Positions 17,090 to 25,771 of a stretch of 64,000 bases of DNA are shown one piece after another. Position 1 is the first letter of the stretch, and each line of letters begins with the position of its first letter. The stretch is from UBA2767 sp965228625 (GTDB taxonomy: Bacteria; Pseudomonadota; Alphaproteobacteria; Rhizobiales; Methyloligellaceae). The notes under the pieces were generated by a model. That model searched no databases. It was not told where the DNA came from and was given only the letters and a program-made list of their open reading frames with translations. Where the stretch lies: assembly GCA_965228625.1 (NCBI GenBank), contig OZ245829.1:1736001-1800000 (forward strand), given 5' to 3'. A program made the translations under genes and the position numbers.

Positions 17090-17530
17090 ATGGACTTTTC
17101 GGCTGCAATCAGGCATTGCGTTGCGCTTTTTGCGTTCGCGGTTGCTGTTGCGGTGCTCGTCGGTGCCAGCGCATTGGCGGGCGTCAATCCGGCGTATGAC
17201 GTGGCGGCCAAACCGGCCGATTCCCAGCCGGACACAATCCAGGCGAACACAAAGTCGGACGCCAAGACTCCCTGCAAGCGGCCCAAGGCCCGCGCCCACT
17301 ATGGCTGCGACACCTGTCAGCATCATGCGGGCCTCACGGCTGTCAGCCGCACGCGTTTGTTCCACCCCTCCCCGAGACTCAAGCTGGTCGTTGCCGATGC
17401 GCTCGGTGACAGCCTGGCGTTGGCGGCCGCGCAGGCCTCGGCACGTCTTGTCCTCGCAAGTGGAGACGCCCTTCACGACAGGCGGGAATCAGGCGCGGTC
17501 ATCGCCCGCACCGCGCGCATTCGGAACTGA
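17090..17530 (+). CDS. Possible exported protein of unknown function
   Basis: 146 codons from the ATG at 17090, which follows a G-rich run that could serve as ribosome site; upstream in-frame ATGs exist at 16994 and 17060. A convincing signal-like segment (hydrophobic stretch CVALFAFAVAVAVLVGASALA) is followed by a polar region with a CxxC motif in HYGCDTCQHHAG. The C-terminal half is Ala-rich. No family recognised. Confidence 0.4.
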   Translation: MDFSAAIRHCVALFAFAVAVAVLVGASALAGVNPAYDVAAKPADSQPDTIQANTKSDAKTPCKRPKARAHYGCDTCQHHAGLTAVSRTRLFHPSPRLKLVVADALGDSLALAAAQASARLVLASGDALHDRRESGAVIARTARIRN

Positions 17531-17673
17531 TCTCTCATCCCCGAAATCTCCAGGGCCCTTCCGGTCCGAAAGGTCGGCTTCGTGTGGCGCATTTGAGGGT
17601 TTCGCGTCTTGCGCACCCGCTCTCCGACAGACGGCCGTCTCCATTGCAATTGATTTTCGAGGACGTAAAGAAC

Positions 17674-18318
17674 ATGAGATCAACTCTTCAAATCCTGAAA
17701 GGCGCCATTTTCTCGGCACTTGTGGTCATGGCTTTCATGCCCGGCTCGTCGGGAGGCGCCCATGCGCAGGGCCTGTTCGGTGACATTTTCGGCAGCAGCG
17801 GTCCCACCGGCCGTCATGTGGTGAACCTGAAAGTGCGTCAACGCCCGGGAACGATCCTGGTGAGTATCGGTGACCGGCGCCTGTACAAGATCCTGCCGGG
17901 GAACAAGGCCATATCGTACCCGATCGCCATTCCCAACAATGAAGCATTCTGGTCCGGGACCCTGCCGGTATCCAGAAAGGCGGTAAATCCGAGCTGGACA
18001 CCGACGGCGGCGATGCGCAGAGAGAACCCGAAACTGCCGCGGTTTGTGCCCGGCGGCCATCCGCGCAATCCGATGGGTGTGCGGGCGCTCTACCTCGGCA
18101 GCACGCTGTATCGCATCCACGGCACTGACGCGCCTTGGCTCATTGGACGGTCCGTGTCGCGGGGCTGTATCCGCATGTACAACGAGGACGTGATCGACCT
18201 CTATAACCGCACCCGTGTCGGCACCAAGGTGGTCGTGACGAAAAAGTCCTTCCGCGGAGCAACGTCCTACACGCGGACCAGCAGCTCGTCACAGGACGTC
18301 TTTTCAACGAACCGATGA
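17674..18318 (+). CDS. L,D-transpeptidase (YkuD domain)
   Basis: Periplasmic enzyme that forms 3-3 peptidoglycan cross-links or attaches proteins to peptidoglycan. 214 residues from the ATG at 17674, after GAGG. Signal peptide at about 1-31 (ALVVMAFMPG core, cleavage near AHAQ). The YkuD domain carries the catalytic signature with His149 (RIHGTD) and Cys165 in SVSRGCIRM. The frame is open 30 codons further upstream, but only this start gives a signal peptide. Monocistronic, ending in a strong hairpin. Confidence 0.9.
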   Translation: MRSTLQILKGAIFSALVVMAFMPGSSGGAHAQGLFGDIFGSSGPTGRHVVNLKVRQRPGTILVSIGDRRLYKILPGNKAISYPIAIPNNEAFWSGTLPVSRKAVNPSWTPTAAMRRENPKLPRFVPGGHPRNPMGVRALYLGSTLYRIHGTDAPWLIGRSVSRGCIRMYNEDVIDLYNRTRVGTKVVVTKKSFRGATSYTRTSSSSQDVFSTNR

Positions 18319-18327
18319 CAAGACCCG

Positions 18328-18353
18328 CCGCGCGGGCGTGATCGCCCGCGCGG
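18328..18353. terminator. Strong GC hairpin between convergent genes
   Basis: CCGCGCGGGCG-TGAT-CGCCCGCGCGG has an 11-base perfect stem and 4-base loop. It lies between the ends of the L,D-transpeptidase gene (plus) and proC (minus). Followed on the plus strand by CCCTTGTTTCTC, so it is a weak-tailed intrinsic terminator that may work in both directions. Confidence 0.75.
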
Positions 18354-18376
18354 GCCCTTGTTTCTCAAGATTCACA

Positions 18377-19201
18377 TCAGGACGAAAGTTCGCGGGAGCG
18401 GTCTGTCGCCGCCTTGACGGCACGGGTCAGCAGGGTTTGCAATCCGTCGCTTCCCATCAGCACTTCGAGCGCCGCGGCCGTCGTTCCGCCCGGAGACGTC
18501 ACGTTCTCCCGAAGCCGGGACGCGGGCGCGCCGGACTGCCGGAGGAGTTCCCCCGCCCCGCTTACGGTTTCGCGCGCAAGCTGCCGGGCAAGGTCCCGAT
18601 CGAGACCGGCGGCCACGGCGGCCTCTTCCAGACATTCCGCCAGCAGGAACACGTAGGCCGGTCCGCTGCCCGAAACGGCTGTCACCGCATCCAGATTCGC
18701 CTCATCCTCGGTCCAGGCAACGACGCCTGCGGCCTGCAACAGCGCATCGCACATCGCGTTCTGCTCCGCGCTCACCAAGGCGTTGCCGCAAGCCACCGTG
18801 ATGCCGCGGCCGATGGCCGACGGCGTGTTCGGCATCGCGCGCACGATCGGCGCGTCCGGGCCCAAGTGGCGCTCCATCGCCGCAATTGTCGTCCCCGCCG
18901 CAACGGAGAGCACGACCGTATCCTTGCCGACCGCGTTCTTCAGCGACGGCAGCACGTCGTTCATAATCTGGGGTTTGACCGCGAGGACCATGACGCGGGG
19001 TGGCGCAGGAACATCGCCTGCATCACCGAGGAGGCGAACGCCTCTTTCCTTGATCATGGCGGCGAGATCGTCGGAGGGGGCCGGATCCAGTATATGGACG
19101 GAGCTTGCGTCGAGACCGCAGTCGAGCCATCCGGTAAGTAGCGCGCCGCCCATCTTGCCCGCGCCCACCAGGAGAAGCGGGCCGCCGATCGCCAGCGTCA
19201 T
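18377..19201 (-). CDS. proC: Pyrroline-5-carboxylate reductase
   Basis: Last step of proline synthesis: NAD(P)H reduction of pyrroline-5-carboxylate. 274 residues from the ATG at 19201, near the 269 of E. coli. N-terminal Rossmann motif LLVGAGKMGGALLTGW, the VMVLAVKPQ strand, and the C-terminal helical signature with SGSGPAYVFLLAE and REN-VTSPGGTTAAAL. The frame continues upstream without a start that fits the family. The start overlaps the YbjN stop by 4 bases, so the two are co-translated. Confidence 0.94.
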   Translation of the reverse strand: MTLAIGGPLLLVGAGKMGGALLTGWLDCGLDASSVHILDPAPSDDLAAMIKERGVRLLGDAGDVPAPPRVMVLAVKPQIMNDVLPSLKNAVGKDTVVLSVAAGTTIAAMERHLGPDAPIVRAMPNTPSAIGRGITVACGNALVSAEQNAMCDALLQAAGVVAWTEDEANLDAVTAVSGSGPAYVFLLAECLEEAAVAAGLDRDLARQLARETVSGAGELLRQSGAPASRLRENVTSPGGTTAAALEVLMGSDGLQTLLTRAVKAATDRSRELSS

Positions 19202-19695
19202 GCCTGTCCTTCTGTCTCGAACATGGTCGTTGCCAGCGACTGCTCCGCCGATTTGCCGGCCCAGATCACGAACTGGAAGGCCTGGTAGTAGCGCTCGCAT
19301 GCTTCCACCGCCGCCTGAAGCAGGGCCTCGCACTGGGAGACGGTGGGGTCGGCCCCGTTGAGCATCAGCCCGTGCCGGAACAGCAGAAGGTTCTCGTTCC
19401 GCCACAGGTCGAAATGGCCGATCCAGAGTTGCTCGTTGATCGCCGCCATCAGCCGGTAGACTTCACTGAGCCGGGCATCGGATACGGTCAGATCAAAGGC
19501 GCACGCCAGATGCAGGGCCTCGAGGTCATCGCGCCAGTTCAGGGATATCTGGTAGTCGCTCCAGGTCCCGCCGACGCACAAGGACAGTTCGTCCTCGGCG
19601 CTGCGCTCGAACGCCCAGTCATGCATGGTCGCGAGTTGCTCGATCAAATCGACCGGGTGGCCTCTGCGTTCGTAATTGAGTTCGGTCGACGCCAT
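19198..19695 (-). CDS. YbjN-domain protein
   Basis: 165 residues with the YbjN pattern: ELSLCVGGTWSDYQISLNW, then LHLACAFDLTV and LMAAINEQLWIGHFDLW. The fold resembles type III secretion chaperones. E. coli YbjN affects stress tolerance and motility, but no biochemical activity is settled. In alphaproteobacteria it commonly precedes proC, as here with a 4-base overlap, and ubiK lies upstream on the same strand. Function unknown. Confidence 0.85.
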   Translation of the reverse strand: MASTELNYERRGHPVDLIEQLATMHDWAFERSAEDELSLCVGGTWSDYQISLNWRDDLEALHLACAFDLTVSDARLSEVYRLMAAINEQLWIGHFDLWRNENLLLFRHGLMLNGADPTVSQCEALLQAAVEACERYYQAFQFVIWAGKSAEQSLATTMFETEGQA

Positions 19696-19909
19696 GGCTT
19701 GCCTTTTTTTCGGGCCTGGCGGGCGCAGGACACAATGCGCATGAGATCATGCACGACACCCCCCGGAGTCCCACTAAATGTTGCGCTTCGTGATTCGTGA
19801 ACCACAACTACTGCGACATAACCTTAGGGTCGAATGAGTCGCAAGAAGCCAAGCCGATTTGTCCACGCCAATTTCGGTGATGACGCGAGTATCCTGGATT
19901 GTGACGGTG

Positions 19910-19939
19910 AAAAAAGGCCGCGGCGCGGCGGAAACGCCG
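19910..19939 (-). terminator. Possible intrinsic terminator downstream of ubiK
   Basis: Read on the minus strand, a GC-rich segment able to form CGGCG-TTTC-CGCCG and longer alternative stems is followed by six T (19915-19910). It lies about 50 bases beyond the ubiK stop. The stem and T-run are separated by about 10 GC-rich bases, so the fold is uncertain. The remaining bases to 19695 show nothing I recognise. Confidence 0.35.
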
Positions 19940-19991
19940 TGTGAATATTTCTGTTTTACAGCCGGATAGCGTGACCGGCTTGAGTCCGGCG

Positions 19992-20291
19992 CTAACTCTT
20001 GGCGGCTCTCGGCGTCTTTTTGCCGGCCTTGTCCGGACCGAGCCGCTCAAGCTGTTCTTCCAGTTCCCCGATGCGCGTCTCCAGCCGCGCATTCTCCTCG
20101 CGCGCCTTCTGCGCCATCGCTTTCATGGCATCGAATTCTTCGCGTTGCACCACATCCAGATCGTTCAGGACCTTCTCGGCCTGCGAGCGGATGACATTGT
20201 CGATCTCCTTGCGCAGCCCTTGCGCCGCGCCGGTCGCGTCGGTCATCATCCGGGCCAGCTCGTCGAAGAACCGGTTTGTTGTCTGGGTCAT
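19992..20291 (-). CDS. ubiK: Ubiquinone accessory factor UbiK (BMFP family)
   Basis: 99-residue BMFP/YqiC protein. Begins TQTTNRFFDELARMMTD (the membrane-fusogenic amphipathic helix), then a coiled coil rich in Glu, Arg and Leu (ENARLETRIGELEEQLERLG), and a Lys-rich tail. In E. coli UbiK trimerises and assists the late, aerobic steps of ubiquinone synthesis with UbiJ. GGAG lies before the ATG at 20291. Divergent from the RraA gene; in related genomes ubiK usually faces lgt. Confidence 0.85.
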   Translation of the reverse strand: MTQTTNRFFDELARMMTDATGAAQGLRKEIDNVIRSQAEKVLNDLDVVQREEFDAMKAMAQKAREENARLETRIGELEEQLERLGPDKAGKKTPRAAKS

Positions 20292-20423
20292 TGTCTGAAA
20301 CTCCCTTTGCACGGGATTTAGACGACTATGGTGCGCGACGCACGCACAATCAAGGCGTTGACCTGCCGCACCGAAACCATTCAAATCGACCAGACTCGCC
20401 GATCGGTTCTTCAGCGCAACCCC

Positions 20424-21095
20424 ATGACCGTGTCCGATATCATCCGACCGCCTTCATCTCTTGTCGATCGCTCGAGCAAGCTCGCGACGAGCACGCTTGC
20501 AAACGCCCTCGACGCTGCCGGTCTCCACGACAACGTCATCGCGCATATCAAGGCCGTTGCTCCGGGCTTCCGTTTCGCCGGACCGGCGGTGACCGTGAAG
20601 GAGATTGCCGGTGCCCATGGCGACTTCACGTCCGACGATTTCCGGGTGGGCGCGATGATAGACGCCGCTTCATCGGGAGACATCATCGCGGTGGATTGTG
20701 CCGGCGCGGAAGCCTCGACCTGGGGCGGCATGGCCTCGCTCGCCGCGAAGCTGAAAGGCGTTGCCGGGCTTCTGGTGGATGGTGCGGTCCGCGATCTGGA
20801 GGAAATGGTCGAGTTCGATTTCCCGGTGTTTGCCCGCCACATGATCCCGACCACCGGACGGTTGCGACTGAAGATCGAGGAGATCAACGTGCCCGTCGTG
20901 ATCGACGGCGTCGCGGTCTCGCCCGGCGACATTCTCGTCGCCGACGGAACCGGCGTCGTTTGCCTGCCGTCCGCACGCGCGGAGGAGCTGCTCGAGATCG
21001 CCGAAAAGCTCGACCGCGACGACAAGGCCGCAGTTGAGGATCTGCGTGCCGGGCTCACATTCACCGAAGCCATGGCCAAGTACAAGGGCATCTGA
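20424..21095 (+). CDS. RraA-family protein (4-hydroxy-4-methyl-2-oxoglutarate aldolase-like)
   Basis: 223 residues from the ATG at 20424. The fold signature is GGMASLAAKLKGVAGLLVDG followed by AVRD. The Arg and Asp of that VRD are the substrate and Mg2+ ligands of true HMG/CHA aldolases, so an enzymatic role is favoured over the RNase E-inhibitor role of E. coli RraA. DILVADGTGVVCLP is also typical. The stop overlaps the start of the ThDP-enzyme gene by one base (TGATG), which implies translational coupling and a shared pathway. The substrate is not known. Confidence 0.82.
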   Translation: MTVSDIIRPPSSLVDRSSKLATSTLANALDAAGLHDNVIAHIKAVAPGFRFAGPAVTVKEIAGAHGDFTSDDFRVGAMIDAASSGDIIAVDCAGAEASTWGGMASLAAKLKGVAGLLVDGAVRDLEEMVEFDFPVFARHMIPTTGRLRLKIEEINVPVVIDGVAVSPGDILVADGTGVVCLPSARAEELLEIAEKLDRDDKAAVEDLRAGLTFTEAMAKYKGI

Positions 21096-22699
21096 TGAAC
21101 GTCCACCAGTCCGCCACGGCCAGCCTGGCCGATGTCGTCGTCGAGATGCTCAAGAGCGCCGGCGTGAAACGCATTTTCGGGATTCCCGGTGGCGGATCGA
21201 GCCTCGCCCTGATCGAAGCGGCGGGAGATGCCGGCGTGGAGTTCGTGCTGACACGGACCGAGACAGCGGCGGCGATCATGGCGGCGGTGACCGGCGAGTT
21301 GACCGGCACGCCCGGCGTGCTGCTCACGGGAATCGGACCGGGCGCCAGCAGCGCCGTCAACGGCATCGCCTATGCATCGCTGGAAAAGTCGCCGGTCATT
21401 CTGATCACCGACGGCCCGGCATCGTCGCCGCATCAGGCGTTCGACCAGAACGCGCTGTACGCACCGATCACCAAGCTGCAGGGGCGCCTGCGGCCCGATG
21501 ACGGAGCCGAACTTCTGGCCAGGGTGCTGGAAGCGGCCATGACACCGCCCTGGGGACCGGTGCAGCTCGACCTGACGGCGGGCGACGCCACGACACGTGC
21601 CGCGCACGGCGCGGTCGAGATTGCCGAGGTCAAGCCGCCACCGGTTGCCGAGGAGGCATTGGAGGCGGCGCATGCTTTGCTCGCCCGGTCGAAGAAACCG
21701 GTCATCCTCGCCGGGCTCGAGGCCCGCCAGGGGGCGTCGCCCGAGGCTCTGCGCACGCTCGCGGACACCCTCGCCTGCCCGGTGTTCACGACCTACAAGG
21801 CCTCCGGCGTCCTGCCGTCCCGTCACCCCGGTTTCGCCGGGCATTTCACCGGGGCCGTCGCCGAGTCCGCGCTCATTCATGATGCGGACCTGATCGTCCT
21901 GTTCGGTTTCGATGCGATTGAGATGATTCCCGGAAAGTGGCCGTATCAATGCCCGGTGCTCGAACTGGGTATCGCCGAAGCAACGCCGCTGCCGGTCACG
22001 CCGGAGGCACGCGTCCTCGGCGATATGTCCGGGATCGTCGAGACCTTGTGTTCCCGTTTGAAATCAAGCGATTGGACGGCCAAGAGAATCTCGGAAGCGC
22101 GCAAGGAGATGGCGGCGGCTGTGGCCCTCGAAGGCGCGGGCCATACCGTTCAGAGCGTCATCGAGACGGCGGCCGACATCGCTCCGGAAGGCACCCGCCT
22201 CACCGTCGATGCCGGCGCGCACATGTTTGCCACGTTCAATGCATGGCCGGCCGAGGAGCCGTTCGGCGCGCTCAAGTCCAACGGACTGTCGACGATGGGC
22301 TACGCCCTTCCCGCGGCACTCGCCTCCTCCCTCGAACAACCCGACCGACCGGTCCTGGCCGTTACCGGCGACGGCGGCATGATGATGATGCTGCCCGAGC
22401 TCACGACGGCCGTTGAGCGCAATGCCGACATCACCATCATCGTGATCAACGACGCCGCGCTCTCGCTCATAGATATCAAGCAGCAGCGTCAGCAATACCG
22501 GTCGAATGGCGTGCGCTACGCCGACACCAATTTCGCCCGTGCGGCGGAGGGACTGGGTTGCCGGGCATGGCGGATCGAGGAGGAAAGTGATCTTGCCGGT
22601 GCTCTCAGGGAGGCAATCGCCGTCAAAGGGCCCGCGCTGCTCGATGTCGTCGTCAACGCGGACGGCTATGGTGAACAACTGACGCGCCTGCGTGGCTGA
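21095..22699 (+). CDS. Thiamine diphosphate-binding enzyme, acetolactate synthase-like
   Basis: 534-residue protein of the AHAS/benzoylformate decarboxylase superfamily. The N-terminal Pyr domain has GIPGGGSSLALIEA and the activating Glu in LTRTETAAAIMAA. The C-terminal PP domain has the GDGG motif (VTGDGGMMMMLPELTTA) with the closing Asn about 27 residues later (VINDAALSLIDIK). It lacks a regulatory subunit and is about 30 residues shorter than anabolic IlvB/IlvI. Coupled to an RraA-type aldolase, it probably works on a 2-oxo acid in a catabolic route; no specific substrate can be assigned. Confidence 0.82.
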   Translation: MNVHQSATASLADVVVEMLKSAGVKRIFGIPGGGSSLALIEAAGDAGVEFVLTRTETAAAIMAAVTGELTGTPGVLLTGIGPGASSAVNGIAYASLEKSPVILITDGPASSPHQAFDQNALYAPITKLQGRLRPDDGAELLARVLEAAMTPPWGPVQLDLTAGDATTRAAHGAVEIAEVKPPPVAEEALEAAHALLARSKKPVILAGLEARQGASPEALRTLADTLACPVFTTYKASGVLPSRHPGFAGHFTGAVAESALIHDADLIVLFGFDAIEMIPGKWPYQCPVLELGIAEATPLPVTPEARVLGDMSGIVETLCSRLKSSDWTAKRISEARKEMAAAVALEGAGHTVQSVIETAADIAPEGTRLTVDAGAHMFATFNAWPAEEPFGALKSNGLSTMGYALPAALASSLEQPDRPVLAVTGDGGMMMMLPELTTAVERNADITIIVINDAALSLIDIKQQRQQYRSNGVRYADTNFARAAEGLGCRAWRIEEESDLAGALREAIAVKGPALLDVVVNADGYGEQLTRLRG

Positions 22700-22816
22700 C
22701 GGGCCCAAGCGCCGTCTGCTTTCATGACCTGCAGTTCACGCGCGTGTTGCTTGACATGGACGCAGCGCTTGGGGAAGGTCCGGCGCACGACCTGAGATGC
22801 GCAGAGAAACCGCCGC

Positions 22817-23638
22817 ATGTCCCTCTTCGTCCTCCCGTTCCCGGTGATCGATCCGATCGCTTTCGAGATCGGCCCGATCGCCGTGCACTGGTACGGCCTC
22901 GCCTACATGTTCGGCCTGCTCGGCGGGTGGCTGTATGGCCGCAGCCTGCTCGCCAACGCCGGTCTGTGGAACGGGCACCCGCCGGCCAGCAAGTACATCG
23001 CCGACGACCTGCTGTTCTGGATCACCCTCGGCGTGGTGATCGGCGGACGGATGGGATACGTGCTGTTCTACGACCCGGCCTATTTCCTTGCCAATCCGCT
23101 GGACATCCCCAAGCTGTGGCAAGGCGGCATGTCGTTCCACGGCGGGCTCGCCGGTGTATGTCTTGCCGTATGGCTGTTCGCGCGGGCCAAGAAAATCCCG
23201 ATGCTGTCCATCGCCGACGTCGCCTGCGCATCGGCGCCGTTCGGCCTGTTTTTCGGACGCATTGCCAATTTCATTAACGGCGAACTGTGGGGGCGGGTCA
23301 GCGACGTCCCGTGGGCCATGGTGTTCCCGGGTGCGGGGCCCGAGCCGCGCCACCCCAGCCAGCTCTATGAAGCCCTGCTTGAAGGCCTCGTGCTGTTCCT
23401 GGTGCTGCGCTACTTCACTCACGTGAAGAAAGTGTTGCCCATGCCGGGCTACGTTTCCGGCGTATTCTTCGCCGGCTACGCCATCGCCCGGATCACCGCG
23501 GAGCACTTCCGCATGTTCGACCCCGAGCACGCCTTTTCCATCGGGGGCCTGCTCACGCCGGGCATCGTCTACTCGCTGCCGATGATCGCCATCGGCGCGT
23601 TCGTCATCTGGCGTGCATATCGCCGGGCCGCGGTCTAG
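22817..23638 (+). CDS. lgt: Prolipoprotein diacylglyceryl transferase
   Basis: Inner-membrane enzyme that attaches diacylglycerol from phosphatidylglycerol to the lipobox Cys of prolipoproteins. 273 residues with about seven membrane segments. The Lgt signature GRIANFINGELWG is intact, as are the HWYGLAYMFG segment in helix 2 and RHPSQLYEALLEG. First of a plus-strand run with midA and pgeF, the usual alphaproteobacterial order. Confidence 0.95.
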   Translation: MSLFVLPFPVIDPIAFEIGPIAVHWYGLAYMFGLLGGWLYGRSLLANAGLWNGHPPASKYIADDLLFWITLGVVIGGRMGYVLFYDPAYFLANPLDIPKLWQGGMSFHGGLAGVCLAVWLFARAKKIPMLSIADVACASAPFGLFFGRIANFINGELWGRVSDVPWAMVFPGAGPEPRHPSQLYEALLEGLVLFLVLRYFTHVKKVLPMPGYVSGVFFAGYAIARITAEHFRMFDPEHAFSIGGLLTPGIVYSLPMIAIGAFVIWRAYRRAAV

Positions 23639-23708
23639 AGCCATTGTTTGATTTTGTTGCAACATCGCTCCGTCAGGATGGCACCGATTCGATCGAAAAG
23701 GCTCCAGG

Positions 23709-24833
23709 GTGATGCTTGCGGCAGGTTCCGGAACACATGGACGCGATACGCTTCTTGCGCGACTGAAGCACCGCATACGAAACGACGGACCGCTCACGGT
23801 CGCCGATTACATGGACGTTTGCCTGGGCGACCCCGACTTCGGTTATTACACGACCCGGGACCCGCTTGGCGCGCGTGGAGACTTTACGACCGCGCCGGAA
23901 GTCAGCCAGATCTTCGGAGAGTTGATCGGCCTGTGGGCTGCCGTGGTCTGGCAGCAAATGGGGTCGCCGGATCAAGTCGGGCTTGTGGAGGTCGGCCCGG
24001 GCCGCGGCACGCTGATGGCCGATGCACTGCGGGCCGCAAAGACCGTACCGGACTTCCGGAGCGCTTGCAGCGTGCATCTGGTCGAGACAAGCCCGGTCCT
24101 GCAAAGCGTGCAGCGCGATCAGCTCGCCGATTGCGGTCTGGAGCCCCGTTGGCACCAAAAGGTCGAAAATGTGCCGGCGGGACCGGTCATTCTGATCGCC
24201 AACGAGTTTCTGGATGCCCTCCCCGTACGCCAGTACGTGATGCGCGAGGGCAAATGGTTCGAACGCTGCGTCGGACTGTCGGAACAGGACGCGCTCGAGT
24301 TTCAGACCGGACCGGAGGTGTCCGGTTCCCGGACCGGCGTGTCGGAGACCGTGCGTGCATGCGCAAACGAGGGGAGCATTGTGGAGTGCCGTCCGTTCGC
24401 GCGCGTGTTCGTGCAACACCTCGCCGAGCGTGCGCGGCAGTTCCCGTTGACCGCTCTGATCATCGACTACGGCCATGAGGCAAGCGCACCCGGAGAAACG
24501 CTCCAGGCGGTACACGCGCACGACTTCGCAGATGTGCTTGAACGGCCCGGACAAGCGGACCTGACGGCGCATGTCGATTTCGGCGACCTTCGCGAGACCG
24601 CCGAGCGACACGGCCTGCATGTCCATGGGCCCCTGAGGCAACGGGATTTCCTGCTGGGCCTCGGATTGAAAGAGCGCTGTGAGAAGCTGCTCGCCAGTGC
24701 GGATGCGGCGACGCGTGAGCATATCGCCACCGGAGCACGGCGTCTGGTGGATCCGGAGCAGATGGGTCAGCTCTTCAAGGTGATTGCGCTTTCATCCTCG
24801 CGCGTGACGCCTCCGCCCTTCCCTGATCAATAG
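23709..24833 (+). CDS. SAM-dependent methyltransferase, MidA/NDUFAF7 family
   Basis: 374 residues of the DUF185 family. N-terminal signature GPLTVADYMDVCLGDPDFGY followed by GARGDFTTAPEVSQIFGEL. SAM-binding motif I is VEVGPGRGTLMADALR. Later segments are ILIANEFLDALPVRQY and LIIDYGHEA. The human relative NDUFAF7 methylates an Arg of complex I; the bacterial substrate is not established here. Lies between lgt and pgeF, a conserved position in alphaproteobacteria. Confidence 0.88.
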   Translation: MMLAAGSGTHGRDTLLARLKHRIRNDGPLTVADYMDVCLGDPDFGYYTTRDPLGARGDFTTAPEVSQIFGELIGLWAAVVWQQMGSPDQVGLVEVGPGRGTLMADALRAAKTVPDFRSACSVHLVETSPVLQSVQRDQLADCGLEPRWHQKVENVPAGPVILIANEFLDALPVRQYVMREGKWFERCVGLSEQDALEFQTGPEVSGSRTGVSETVRACANEGSIVECRPFARVFVQHLAERARQFPLTALIIDYGHEASAPGETLQAVHAHDFADVLERPGQADLTAHVDFGDLRETAERHGLHVHGPLRQRDFLLGLGLKERCEKLLASADAATREHIATGARRLVDPEQMGQLFKVIALSSSRVTPPPFPDQ

Positions 24834-24850
24834 GAGGAAAACGCCGCCGA

Positions 24851-25618
24851 ATGATTATTGAAAGCCCATTGCTCGCATCCCTGCCGGGGCTCCGTCATGG
24901 ATTCGGCACGCGGAGCGGCGGCGTCTCGCAGGGGATCTATGCGACGCTGAATTGCGGTCTCGGGTCCAGGGATGACCGGGTCCACGTCCTGGAGAACCGC
25001 TCCCGGCTCGCAAACCTGATTGGCGCGGAACCGAAGATGCTCGTCACGCCCTATCAAACCCACTCCCCCGACGTCGCCGTCGCGACGGAACCGTGGACCG
25101 GCGAGAGTGCACCGCGCGCCGACGCCGTGGTCAGCAGGCAACCGGGCCTCGCCATCGGCATTTCAACGGCGGACTGCGTGCCGGTCCTGTTTTCCGATCC
25201 GGAGGCCAGGGTCGCGGGAGCCGCCCACGCCGGCTGGCGCGGCGCGCTGGATGGCGTGCTGGAAGCGACCGTCGAGGCGATGGAGGCGCTCGGCGCGGCG
25301 CGCGCGCGCATCCGCGCGGCAATCGGTCCGGCGATCTCGCAGGCGAGCTACGAGGTCGGGGAAGAGTTCGAGGCGAGATTCCTCGAAGCGAACGACCGGA
25401 ATGCTCGATTTTTTACGCGGCGCGACAATGATTCGCGCCCGCATTTCGACCTCACCGGTTATGTTGAGGACCGTCTGAAGTCCGCCGGCACGGGCACGGT
25501 CGAAAACCTGCAGATATGCACATATCGTGACGCAGACCGGTTTTTCAGCTATCGGCGATCATGCCATCGGGAGGAAGTTGATTATGGCCGTCAAATCTCT
25601 GCCATTTTGATCCCATGA
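24851..25618 (+). CDS. pgeF: Peptidoglycan editing factor PgeF (YfiH, multicopper-polyphenol oxidoreductase fold)
   Basis: 255-residue laccase-domain protein. Cys and His Zn ligands are seen in STADCVPVLFSD and GAAHAGWRGALDGV, with an earlier His in TPYQTHSPDV. The family removes L-Ser wrongly incorporated at position 1 of the peptidoglycan stem peptide in place of L-Ala. AGGAGG lies before the ATG, with longer than usual spacing. It follows midA closely and is probably the last gene of the lgt transcript. Confidence 0.9.
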   Translation: MIIESPLLASLPGLRHGFGTRSGGVSQGIYATLNCGLGSRDDRVHVLENRSRLANLIGAEPKMLVTPYQTHSPDVAVATEPWTGESAPRADAVVSRQPGLAIGISTADCVPVLFSDPEARVAGAAHAGWRGALDGVLEATVEAMEALGAARARIRAAIGPAISQASYEVGEEFEARFLEANDRNARFFTRRDNDSRPHFDLTGYVEDRLKSAGTGTVENLQICTYRDADRFFSYRRSCHREEVDYGRQISAILIP

Positions 25619-25771
25619 TACTATTGGCGGCAGTGCGTTTCAGGGCCGCTAGACGCATTCGGCCAGACGCTGTACAAATTGTGCGGCGGGGCTGCCAGGG
25701 CTGAGCCAACCCATTGAATTGGCGTACGATCCTGGAATTATGACATTATGGAGTCGGAACGAGTGTTAGGC

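Larger units (their letters stand above)
16411..17673. other. Gene-poor stretch with two doubtful small ORFs
   Basis: About 1.26 kb between csaA and the L,D-transpeptidase without a recognised gene. It holds two weakly supported forward ORFs, annotated separately, and a run of open antisense frames that look like shadows. I find no tRNA, hairpin terminator or repeat. The start (16440-16560) is somewhat AT-richer and could contain promoters. Confidence 0.5.

Noticed and set aside
20411..21949. 512-codon minus-strand frame
   Set aside because: Antisense to the RraA and ThDP-enzyme genes, which have clear family motifs. The translated sequence is Arg/Ser/Gly-rich with no domain.
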